NCBI GenBank assembly: GCA_024402435.1
Contig: JAKSTU010000010.1
Coordinates: 1-64,000 of the forward strand
Origin: Treponemataceae bacterium
Lineage (GTDB): Bacteria; Spirochaetota; Spirochaetia; Treponematales; Treponemataceae
Direction of reading: 5' to 3'
DNA length: 64,000 nt
Part shown: positions 16,997 to 24,315 of the stretch, piece after piece
Layout of the letters: every line of letters begins with the position of its first letter
Position numbering within the stretch: position 1 is the stretch's first letter
Program-made: the position numbers and the translations under genes
The notes under the pieces: generated by a model
The model's input: the letters and a program-made list of their open reading frames with translations, nothing else
What the model was told of the DNA's origin: nothing
The model's database searches: none

Positions 16997-19003
16997 ATGG
17001 CAACACATCAGTTTCAGACAGAAGTTTCACAGCTTCTGAAGCTCATCATTCATTCACTTTATTCAAACAAAGATATTTTTCTTCGCGAAATTGTTTCAAA
17101 TGCATCTGACGCATTGGACAAACTGAAATATCTTACGGTTTCTGATGATTCATTCAAAAATGTGGCTTTTGATCCGCGCATAGAAATTCTTTTTGACGAA
17201 TCTGCAAACACACTGGTTGTTCAGGACAGCGGAATCGGTATGAATGCAGAGGATTTGGACAACAATCTGGGTACGATTGCCCGCTCCGGAACAAAGGCAT
17301 TCCTTGAAAAACTTGAAACTGAAGCAAAAAAAGATTCTGCACTGATCGGTCAGTTCGGTGTAGGATTTTATTCCGCTTTCATGGCAGCAAAGAAAATTGA
17401 CGTGATTACACGCAAGGCCGGTGAATCTGCAGTTTACCGCTGGTCAAGCGAAGGAACCAACAGCTACGATGTTGATGAACTGGCTCCAACTGATGAAGTT
17501 GCCGCAAAATATGGTTTTGACAAAGCCGAAACCCACGGTTCTGCCATCGTTATGTATTTGAACGACGAAGACAAAGCTTATGCAAGCCGCTGGAAGATTG
17601 AAGAACTGATCAAACGTTACTCCGATCATATTGCTTTCCCGATTTATCTGCATTATGTACAGAAAAAATATGATGACAAGGGAAAAGAAACCGGCAGCGA
17701 AAACAAAGTGGACAAAATCAACACTGCAAGTGCCCTGTGGAAGCGTTCAAAAAGCGAACTTAAAAAAGAAGATTACAATGATTTTTACAAAACCATTTCT
17801 CATGACAGTTCTGACCCGCTGAGTTATGTGCACACCCATGCAGAAGGAAGCCAGGAATATACCACACTGTTTTATGTTCCTGAGCGTGCACCTTTTGACA
17901 TGTATCAGGCTGATTACAAAAGCGGCGTAAAACTCTATGTAAAACGTGTCTTCATTACTGATGATGACCGGGAACTTCTGCCTGCTTACCTGCGTTTTGT
18001 ACGCGGTATCATTGACAGCGAAGATTTGCCTTTGAACGTAAGCCGCGAAATTCTGCAGCAGAACAGAATCCTCAGCAACATAAAAACTGCTTCCGTAAAA
18101 AAACTGCTCAGTGAATTCAAAAAAATGGGTGATGCTGCTGCAAAAGCTCTTAAAGCGCAGAAAGATGCCGGAACTGATGCAGACGGAAAACCTGTTGAAA
18201 TGAGCGAGACAAACAAAACCGCTGTTGAAAAATGGAATACATTCGTCAGTCAGTACAATCGTCCTCTTAAAGAAGGACTGTACTCCGATTTTGAAAACCG
18301 GGAAACTTTGTGCGAAATCATCCGCTTCAAAAGCACTGATGAAAGCGGTACAGGGGAGGGAAACTGGACAAGCTTTGCCGATTATGTTGACCGCATGAAG
18401 ACAGACCAGAAGGCTATCTACTACATTACCGGAACTGACGAACAGAATCTGCGCAAGTCACCGCTGCTTGAGGCTTACAAGGCAAAAGGTTTTGAAGTGC
18501 TCATCATGGCTGATGAAATTGATGACATTGTTATTCCCGCTCTTGAAAAATACAAGGATTTTGATCTCAAAGCTGTAAACCGCGCAGGCAGTGATGAGGA
18601 ACTGGGAGTAAACAAGGAAGAAGCTGAGAAAAAGGAAGCTGAGTTCAAGCCGGTTGTGGAAAAAATCAAGGCTGCTCTTGCTGACCGTGTCAAAGATGTT
18701 GTGCTTTCAAAACGCCTTGCTGAATCACCTTCCTGCATTGTTGTGGACGAAAACGATCCTTCTCTGCAGATGGAACGCATGATGAAGGCAATGGGTCAGT
18801 CCGGATTCGGTGACGGTGTAAAACCGATTCTTGAAGTAAACGGAGATCATCCTCTTGTTTCTTCTCTTCGTGATTCCGCTGATGATGAATACATTGCAGA
18901 CCTTTCAAATGTTCTGCTTGATCAGGCTTTGTTGGTTGACGGTGCTGAAATCAAGGATCCTGCTGATTTTGTCAAACGCATGAACCGTCTGCTGTCAAAA
19001 TAA
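16997..19003 (+). CDS. htpG: Chaperone HtpG (Hsp90)
   Basis: The cytoplasmic Hsp90 chaperone, 668 residues, slightly longer than the usual 620-640. The N-terminal GHKL ATPase domain shows REIVSNASDALDKLKYL, DSGIGMNAEDL, GTIARSGT and GQFGVGFYSAFM. Then come the middle domain (RFVRGIIDSEDLPLNVSRE) and a C-terminal dimerisation domain. An acidic/lysine-rich insertion of about 20 residues follows FKKMGDAA near 375-405 and accounts for part of the extra length. The SD AGAGG is 11 nt upstream. It is monocistronic and ends in a strong terminator. Confidence 0.97.
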   Translation: MATHQFQTEVSQLLKLIIHSLYSNKDIFLREIVSNASDALDKLKYLTVSDDSFKNVAFDPRIEILFDESANTLVVQDSGIGMNAEDLDNNLGTIARSGTKAFLEKLETEAKKDSALIGQFGVGFYSAFMAAKKIDVITRKAGESAVYRWSSEGTNSYDVDELAPTDEVAAKYGFDKAETHGSAIVMYLNDEDKAYASRWKIEELIKRYSDHIAFPIYLHYVQKKYDDKGKETGSENKVDKINTASALWKRSKSELKKEDYNDFYKTISHDSSDPLSYVHTHAEGSQEYTTLFYVPERAPFDMYQADYKSGVKLYVKRVFITDDDRELLPAYLRFVRGIIDSEDLPLNVSREILQQNRILSNIKTASVKKLLSEFKKMGDAAAKALKAQKDAGTDADGKPVEMSETNKTAVEKWNTFVSQYNRPLKEGLYSDFENRETLCEIIRFKSTDESGTGEGNWTSFADYVDRMKTDQKAIYYITGTDEQNLRKSPLLEAYKAKGFEVLIMADEIDDIVIPALEKYKDFDLKAVNRAGSDEELGVNKEEAEKKEAEFKPVVEKIKAALADRVKDVVLSKRLAESPSCIVVDENDPSLQMERMMKAMGQSGFGDGVKPILEVNGDHPLVSSLRDSADDEYIADLSNVLLDQALLVDGAEIKDPADFVKRMNRLLSK

Positions 19004-19021
19004 AACAGACGTTGTAACTGA

Positions 19022-19067
19022 AAGCCCGGCCTTTGTACTTTTGCGGTACATGGGTCGGGCTTTTTTT
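19022..19067 (+). terminator. htpG terminator
   Basis: The stem AAGCCCGGCC/GGTCGGGCTT (one G-U pair) has a long loop that itself contains GTAC...GTAC pairing. It is followed by TTTTTTT, 20 bp after the htpG stop. Confidence 0.9.
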
Positions 19068-19107
19068 ACGTGAATATCTCCTCACGGACAGAAAGAATAT
19101 TTGGACT

Positions 19108-19313
19108 GAATGTCGGGTTTTAAAATAATTGCAATACTTGAATGTACGGTAGGAAAAATCCAGCGACAACAGAGCCACTCTGAAGGTTTGGCAAGTACAT
19201 TTTACGAAGGAAAATGTACGCAGCCTATACAAATTCCCTTCAGCGTGGCGAATTGTCGTGATTTTTCTGATAGTACATTCAAGTATTTTTATAATTATGG
19301 AAACCCGACATTC
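19108..19313. repeat. 206-bp imperfect palindrome (MITE-like or structured RNA)
   Basis: The two arms are about 78 bp each and pair in blocks separated by internal loops. The blocks are GAATGTCGGGTTT (outermost, 13 bp), AATACTTGAATGTAC (15 bp), GAAAAATC, CGACAA, GCCAC and CTGAAGG. The apex is its own hairpin GTACATTTT/AAAATGTAC (19194-19219). No clear flanking target duplication is visible. It fills much of the 563-bp gap between htpG and pdxA. It could be a miniature inverted-repeat element or a rod-shaped RNA; no open reading frame in it is convincing. Confidence 0.7.
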
Positions 19314-19324
19314 TGGCTGTTTGC

Positions 19325-19446
19325 AAAAAAAAGCTGCCATGCAGGAACAATACTGAACCTGGGGCAGCTTTTACACATTCTGGAACCCTCCCGCTCCAAA
19401 ATGCTGGATACCTGATTATTGTGTCTTATGTTTTTAACTCTGATTT
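19325..19446 (-). ncRNA. Candidate small RNA in the htpG-pdxA gap
   Basis: A minus-strand unit of about 122 nt lies between two plus-strand genes. It starts after a consensus promoter (19453-19481). A 9-bp hairpin (19395-19403 with 19376-19384, one G-U pair) has the G-rich loop GCGGGAGGGU. It ends in a strong terminator: a 10-bp perfect stem AAAAGCTGCC/GGCAGCTTTT (19372-19363 with 19338-19329) followed on the minus strand by more T. No known RNA family (SRP, 6S, tmRNA, RNase P) is recognised. A 27-codon frame starting at 19378 behind GGGAGGG runs through the terminator and is probably not the product. Confidence 0.65.
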
Positions 19447-19452
19447 TCGCTA

Positions 19453-19481
19453 AGTATAAGTTCTAGCGGTGGAATTGTCAA
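19453..19481 (-). promoter_or_regulatory. Consensus minus-strand promoter
   Basis: On the minus strand: TTGACA (19481-19476, six of six), a 17-bp spacer and TATACT (19458-19453, five of six). It is the best sigma-70-type promoter seen in the window and faces away from pdxA toward the small-RNA unit. Confidence 0.75.
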
Positions 19482-19508
19482 TAAATTGGTGAAAACCCGT
19501 TTATAACC

Positions 19509-19537
19509 TGTGGAAAAGCTGTAAAAGCTGTGGAAAA
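19509..19537 (+). promoter_or_regulatory. Pair of DnaA-box-like sites upstream of pdxA
   Basis: TGTGGAAAA occurs at 19509-19517 and 19529-19537. The complement TTTTCCACA fits the relaxed DnaA consensus TTWTNCACA. The 20-bp spacing would put both on nearly the same helical face. They lie upstream of pdxA and of the minus-strand promoter. The sites are seen; DnaA binding is inference. Confidence 0.3.
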
Positions 19538-19566
19538 CTTGCATTTTTAGGAATATACTTTGTTAC

Positions 19567-20577
19567 ATGACAAATACAGACAAACCTTTGATAGCAGTAA
19601 CAATGGGCGATCCTTCCGGTATCGGCCCTGAAATCGTAGTAAAAGCTTTATGTGATGAATCAGTTCTTATGAACAGCCGCTGTGTTGTTGCAGGTGACAG
19701 TCAGGTGCTTGCAGAAGCTGTAAAACTTGCGGATTTGCCTGTTCAGCTTTATGAAGTTTCTGAACCGTCGGAGGGAGTTTTTGAACGGGGAATAATCAAT
19801 GTGATCAATATTCCTGTTCTGAATGCTGAGTCTTTTGAAAAAGGCATTGTTTCTGCTGCAAGCGGAAAAGCGGGAGTTGCATACGTCCGTAAGGCTGCAG
19901 AACTGGCAATGGAACACAAGGTTGCTGCTGTGGCAACGGCTCCAATCAACAAGGAATCAGTCCGTGCTGCAGGCATTCCGATTATCGGACATACAGAACT
20001 TTTTGCGGAAATCACCGGTGTAAAAGACCCGCTTACGCTTTTTGAAGTCCGTGGAATGCGGGTGTTCTTTCTGACAAGGCATGTGTCTTTGGCTCAAGTT
20101 CCAGGTCTTATTACACGGGAACTGATTGTGGATTATGTGGAACGCTGCAAAGCTGCCCTGAATCAGCTGGGTGTCAAAGACGGTGTGATGGCAGTGGCAG
20201 GACTGAATCCCCATTCAGGAGAACATGGGCTTTTCGGAATGGAAGAAGTGGAACAGATTGCACCCGCCGTGTCAGAGCTTCAGCAGCGAGGAATACAGAT
20301 TACCGGCCCGATAAGCGCAGACAGCGTTTTTCATCAGGCATTGCAGGGACGTTTCAACAGCGTTCTGTCTTTGTATCACGATCAGGGACACATTGCCACA
20401 AAGATGGTGGATTTTGAACGTACTGTTTCAATAACTTGCGGAATGCCGGTTCTGCGGACTTCTGTGGATCACGGTACTGCTTTTGACATTGCATGGAAAA
20501 ATCAGGCAAGTGCCGTAAGCATGATCGAAGCAATCAATGTTGCCTGCAAATATGTTCAGTCGGGCAATCTTTCATGA
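19567..20577 (+). CDS. pdxA: 4-hydroxythreonine-4-phosphate dehydrogenase family (PdxA)
   Basis: A 336-residue metal- and NAD-dependent dehydrogenase of the PdxA family, classically the oxidative step of pyridoxal-phosphate synthesis. Visible signatures are AVTMGDPSGIGPEIV at the N-terminus, the metal-binding GHTE, LNPHSGEHGLFGMEE, LYHDQGHI and RTSVDHGTAFDIAW. Length and motifs match the family. It could instead be the related PdxA2/DtnB type acting on four-carbon acid phosphates; no other vitamin B6 gene is adjacent. Its last codons overlap the following small membrane-protein gene (ATGA). Confidence 0.9.
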   Translation: MTNTDKPLIAVTMGDPSGIGPEIVVKALCDESVLMNSRCVVAGDSQVLAEAVKLADLPVQLYEVSEPSEGVFERGIINVINIPVLNAESFEKGIVSAASGKAGVAYVRKAAELAMEHKVAAVATAPINKESVRAAGIPIIGHTELFAEITGVKDPLTLFEVRGMRVFFLTRHVSLAQVPGLITRELIVDYVERCKAALNQLGVKDGVMAVAGLNPHSGEHGLFGMEEVEQIAPAVSELQQRGIQITGPISADSVFHQALQGRFNSVLSLYHDQGHIATKMVDFERTVSITCGMPVLRTSVDHGTAFDIAWKNQASAVSMIEAINVACKYVQSGNLS

Positions 20578-21002
20578 ATAATCTGATTCCGGTTGTTTTG
20601 ACAGCTCTTGTCTGTCTGCTGTTTTTTCTTTCTTTGGGATTTTTGTACAGAAGCCGAATGGCAGCCCGGCGTCAGGAAGAAGCAGAGAGAAAGCGTCAGA
20701 AAAAACAGATGAGCAAAGGGGAAAAACATTCCAATTGTCCCCTTTGCAATTCAGATCTTTATGCCGGAGAAAACATCGTATCCCGTGTTTATAAAGGCAG
20801 TGACCCGAAAGATCAGGCTTGCACGATTCACGGGTGTCCTTATTGCTATCCTGTCCCGAAACCGGGAGTAATTCGGACTTGTCCGGTGTGCCATAAAAAT
20901 GTTCCTCTGCAGGGACATCTGGATGCCCACCTGTTTTTGCGGGAGAACGGCAAACGGCATGTTCATATTACAGGTTGCACAGAATGCCATAAAAAAAGAT
21001 AA
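20574..21002 (+). CDS. Small membrane protein with zinc-ribbon-like CxxC motifs
   Basis: A 142-residue protein I do not recognise by name. It has one N-terminal transmembrane helix (about 4-24), a basic coiled stretch (about 28-50) and a Cys-rich domain with CPLC, CPYC, CPVC and CTEC plus several His. These could form two zinc ribbons. The ATG at 20574 overlaps the pdxA stop; an upstream extension within pdxA is unlikely. Topology (N-out or N-in) is uncertain. It ends in a bidirectional terminator. Confidence 0.75.
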   Translation: MNNLIPVVLTALVCLLFFLSLGFLYRSRMAARRQEEAERKRQKKQMSKGEKHSNCPLCNSDLYAGENIVSRVYKGSDPKDQACTIHGCPYCYPVPKPGVIRTCPVCHKNVPLQGHLDAHLFLRENGKRHVHITGCTECHKKR

Positions 21003-21024
21003 CTGCCTCAGACAGTTATCTTTT
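20998..21024. terminator. Bidirectional terminator
   Basis: The stem GATAACTG/CAGTTATC (20998-21005 with 21013-21020) is followed by TTTT on the plus strand and by T7 on the minus strand. It separates the pdxA operon from the convergent acyl-CoA synthetase gene. Confidence 0.8.
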
Positions 21025-21054
21025 CCGCAAGTTATTAAGTTTTGATTCCTTATT

Positions 21055-22959
21055 CTATTCTTCTTTGAACATTGCACTGATCTGTTTTGCGTAAAGTTCA
21101 CTGACTTTATAGCGCATGATTTCCTGTTTTGCAGAAAGTTCAACACCGACTTCAAAAGGCTTTTCAAGCAGAGTAAAGCAGGAAACACGTTCAAAGGATT
21201 TGAATCCGGTCTTGCTGTTTACAAGAGTTGCAATTTCGTTTTCAAACATTTTGATGATTTCCGGACGAGTCAGAAGATCACTGTATGATTCATAAGGAAT
21301 GTAGTTTTCACGGGCGTAAATGACCAGGTCGTCCTTTGAAGGAATGATCAGCGCTCCAAGAACGCGCATATCCTGTCCGACTACGATTACCTGTGACACA
21401 TAACGTGATTCGGTAAGCTTCATTTCAATGGGAAGCGGTTCAACGTTTTCACCGCCGCGAAGAACAATCGTGTCTTTCATTCGTCCGCGGAGAACAATTT
21501 CTCCGTCCAGTGTGAGCATACCGATATCGCCTGTATCAAACCAGCCGTCTTTGTCGATAACTTTTGCAGTCAGATCCGGACGTTTGTAGTAACCTTGCAT
21601 GACGATGGGGCCGCGTACCTGAACGATACCTTTCTTGCCGGCGGGAAGAACGCTGCCGTCTTCGTCACTTACAATGCGCACTTCCATGGGATTAAGGGGC
21701 TTGCCGACAGTTCCGAAAATCGGGTCGTCAATGGGACGTACTGCAACAACAGGAGATGTTTCTGTAAGACCGTAACCTTCCACGACTTTTACACCGCAAG
21801 CCCAGAAGAATTCATCGATGACAGGAGGAAATGCACCGCCGCCGGAAACACCTGCACGGAATGATGTTCCCAATTTTGCACGGACTTTCTTGAACACAAG
21901 TGCGCTTCCCAATGCTTTCAGGGGAGAAAGAAGAATCCACGGGATGAACAGAAGAATCCATTTGAGAACGATATAATCATTTGAGAAACGTGCTTTCTTT
22001 CTGAACAAAGTTCTTGAGATGCGGCACTGAAGTTTTGAAACAGCCAGGAAAAACTTGAACATGTTCAGGACAATACCGCCGGTTTTGCGCATTGCACGCA
22101 TGATTCCGTCGTAAAGGGCTTCGTAAACACGGGGTACTGCAGGCATGATCTGGGGATTGATTGCTGCAAGATCTGCAAGCAGGACAGAACCGACCGGCTT
22201 TGAATAAGCCAAGGATCCGGCCTGAGAAAGGGCAACATATTCGCAGGCACGCTGGAAAGCATGCCAGATGGGAAGCACGCAGATGATGATGTCTCCCGGA
22301 TCAAGGTAAATACGGGGCATAAGATCCGGCAGCTGAGCAATGAAGTTTCCGTGTGTCAGCATAACACCTTTGGGCTCACCAGTTGTTCCTGACGTAAAAA
22401 TCAGAGTTGCAAGATCTGTGTCCTGACCTTTTGAAAGTTCGTCTTCAATGGTTGCAGGATTTTCAATGCGGTATTCTGTTCCTTTCTGAATGATGTCTGC
22501 AAATGTCAGCAGTTCAACACCTTTGCTGTCAATTCCTTCGGGAATCGGGTCAAAACAGATGATCCGGTCAACCAAAGGCAGGTTTTCCTTGATTCCCAGG
22601 ATTTTTTCAATCTGACGGGGATTTTCTGCAATTACAGTATGGCATTCCGCTGTTGTAAGAATGTACTGTAAGTCGTGAATTGTAGCATCACAGCCACGGG
22701 GAACATCGATTGCACCGATTGCAAGAAGTCCCATGTCTGCCTGCTGCCATTCTTTGCGGTTGTCAGAAATCAGACCGATGTGATCCCCTCTCTGAATTCC
22801 CAGAGAAAGAAGACCGGCCCCGAAGTTCAGTGCTGTATCAAAATATTCTGAGTATGTGATTTTTTCGAATTTACCGTCTTTGTTCTTTGAATATTGTGCC
22901 GGTGTGTTCGGATGTGCAAGTGCAATTGCCTGCAGCATTTTAGGGAGTGTTTTTTCCAT
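21055..22959 (-). CDS. Long-chain acyl-CoA synthetase (AMP-forming)
   Basis: A 634-residue member of the ANL superfamily that activates fatty acids to acyl-CoA via acyl-AMP. Motifs include the P-loop TLIFTSGTTGEPKGVMLTHGN (about 187-207), VVEGYGLTETSPVVAVRP, GWFDTGDIG and LRGRMKDTIVLRGGENVEP. A hydrophobic stretch near 330-360 (WILLFIPWILLSPLKAL) is typical of the long-chain bacterial type and suggests membrane association. GGAGACC is the SD. Spirochaetes generally use host fatty acids, so a scavenging role is plausible. Confidence 0.92.
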   Translation of the reverse strand: MEKTLPKMLQAIALAHPNTPAQYSKNKDGKFEKITYSEYFDTALNFGAGLLSLGIQRGDHIGLISDNRKEWQQADMGLLAIGAIDVPRGCDATIHDLQYILTTAECHTVIAENPRQIEKILGIKENLPLVDRIICFDPIPEGIDSKGVELLTFADIIQKGTEYRIENPATIEDELSKGQDTDLATLIFTSGTTGEPKGVMLTHGNFIAQLPDLMPRIYLDPGDIIICVLPIWHAFQRACEYVALSQAGSLAYSKPVGSVLLADLAAINPQIMPAVPRVYEALYDGIMRAMRKTGGIVLNMFKFFLAVSKLQCRISRTLFRKKARFSNDYIVLKWILLFIPWILLSPLKALGSALVFKKVRAKLGTSFRAGVSGGGAFPPVIDEFFWACGVKVVEGYGLTETSPVVAVRPIDDPIFGTVGKPLNPMEVRIVSDEDGSVLPAGKKGIVQVRGPIVMQGYYKRPDLTAKVIDKDGWFDTGDIGMLTLDGEIVLRGRMKDTIVLRGGENVEPLPIEMKLTESRYVSQVIVVGQDMRVLGALIIPSKDDLVIYARENYIPYESYSDLLTRPEIIKMFENEIATLVNSKTGFKSFERVSCFTLLEKPFEVGVELSAKQEIMRYKVSELYAKQISAMFKEE

Positions 22960-23031
22960 TATAAGGTCTCCGTAGACAACATTTTCTCTTGTTTTGACAA
23001 ATTAACAACGAATGTCATAATGCGTCACAGT

Positions 23032-23060
23032 AGTATATAACTTTATATAAAGATTTACAA
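23032..23060 (-). promoter_or_regulatory. Promoter of the acyl-CoA synthetase gene
   Basis: On the minus strand: TTGTAA (23060-23055), a 17-bp spacer and TATACT (23037-23032), about 70 bp upstream of the start codon. Confidence 0.6.
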
Positions 23061-23109
23061 GATTACTGCAAAATTGCTTTTTTTCTTTTTTCAATTTATA
23101 CTGCTGATT

Positions 23110-24300
23110 ATGAAACTGACCTCATTTACACCCGAATTTCTTGCCGAAAACATAAAACCTGTCGTACAGGCTTCAAATCTTTGGCAGGGTAAAAAACTGA
23201 TTCTTGCAATAATTGCAAACCCTGCTGCAGGCGGATTTACAAGACCGAAAGTTGCGGCAATGAATCAGGCGATTCTTTCAGATTACAGAAAAAAAGCCGG
23301 GAAAATGCCTGTCTGTTCTGCTGTAACAGAGTGCTGCGTCTTTAAAACGGAATATGCCGGACACGGATCAAAATATGCTGAAGAAATATTGAACCGGATA
23401 AAAACTGATCCGGAAAAAAATTACCTCTTGATTACGGCGGGCGGTGACGGAACACATCTGGAAGTTCAGACTGCACTGGCAAAAGCGGCCTTTGCTTCTG
23501 ACAAAGATGCGGAACTGATCCGCAACAACATGACTTTGCTCCGCCTTCCTTTCGGCACCGGAAACGACGGCAGTGATGACAGAACACTGGACAAAACTTT
23601 GGAACGTTTTATCAGGCCTTCCCATGTGTCATTGCAGCGGGCGGTAAAAGTTTATTACGAAGGCCGAATCTCCCATGACAAAAAAAATCAGCGCAGAATA
23701 GACAAATATGACAGTCTTGATGCAACTCCGCCCTGGTACTCTTTCAACATTGCAAGCATCGGAATTGACGCTTTCGTAACCTATATGACAAACAAAACCA
23801 AGCGGATCATGCCCGGTGACAGTTATCAGCTGTGGGTGGATCTTGCCTGTGTTTTCTACGGTTTTTCATTCCCTGCAAAAACTGTAAAAATCCGGACCTT
23901 TGACAAAGACGGAAATCAGTTGGCAGAAATTTCAAGTCCTGTGGAATTCGCGCTTTTAGGCGTGTCGGGACACAGAACCTATGGAAGCGATCACCGTATT
24001 CTTCCAAGAGAAGACTGTTTCTGCACCGTAAAGAAAATGTCCCTGATCCGCAAACTGCTAAGAAAATCCGAGTTCAATGACGGTTCTCATGTGGACGACA
24101 CAAAATACTGCACGATGGGACAGGCTTCAAAAATCATAATTGATTATGATCAGGATATTCTGGTTCAGATGGACGGAGAAGTTCATCTGCTCAGACCCGG
24201 CTGCTATCCCTTGGTAATGGAACATACAGAACCTGTGATTCCGATTATTGAACTTGATTCTTCAACAATTTACAAAGGCGCTGAACCTTATAAACGCTGA
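23110..24300 (+). CDS. Diacylglycerol/lipid-kinase-like protein
   Basis: A 396-residue protein with the DAGK catalytic-domain pattern: IIANPAAGG near the N-terminus, ITAGGDGTHLEVQTAL (ATP-binding GGDGT) and RLPFGTGNDGSDD, then the C-terminal beta-sandwich with VQMDGEVHLL. It is predicted to phosphorylate a lipid such as diacylglycerol; the exact substrate is uncertain. I start at 23110 (MKLTSF); an in-frame ATG at 23074 would add a hydrophobic leader, and neither has a clear SD. It is divergent from the acyl-CoA synthetase and 15 bp upstream of fhs. Confidence 0.8.
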   Translation: MKLTSFTPEFLAENIKPVVQASNLWQGKKLILAIIANPAAGGFTRPKVAAMNQAILSDYRKKAGKMPVCSAVTECCVFKTEYAGHGSKYAEEILNRIKTDPEKNYLLITAGGDGTHLEVQTALAKAAFASDKDAELIRNNMTLLRLPFGTGNDGSDDRTLDKTLERFIRPSHVSLQRAVKVYYEGRISHDKKNQRRIDKYDSLDATPPWYSFNIASIGIDAFVTYMTNKTKRIMPGDSYQLWVDLACVFYGFSFPAKTVKIRTFDKDGNQLAEISSPVEFALLGVSGHRTYGSDHRILPREDCFCTVKKMSLIRKLLRKSEFNDGSHVDDTKYCTMGQASKIIIDYDQDILVQMDGEVHLLRPGCYPLVMEHTEPVIPIIELDSSTIYKGAEPYKR

Positions 24301-24315
24301 AACGGAGATTGACAA

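Noticed and set aside
19295-19378. 27-codon minus-strand frame behind a GGGAGGG site
   Set aside because: It runs through the strong terminator of the small-RNA unit and into the palindrome, so a full-length message is unlikely; the G-rich site lies in a hairpin loop.
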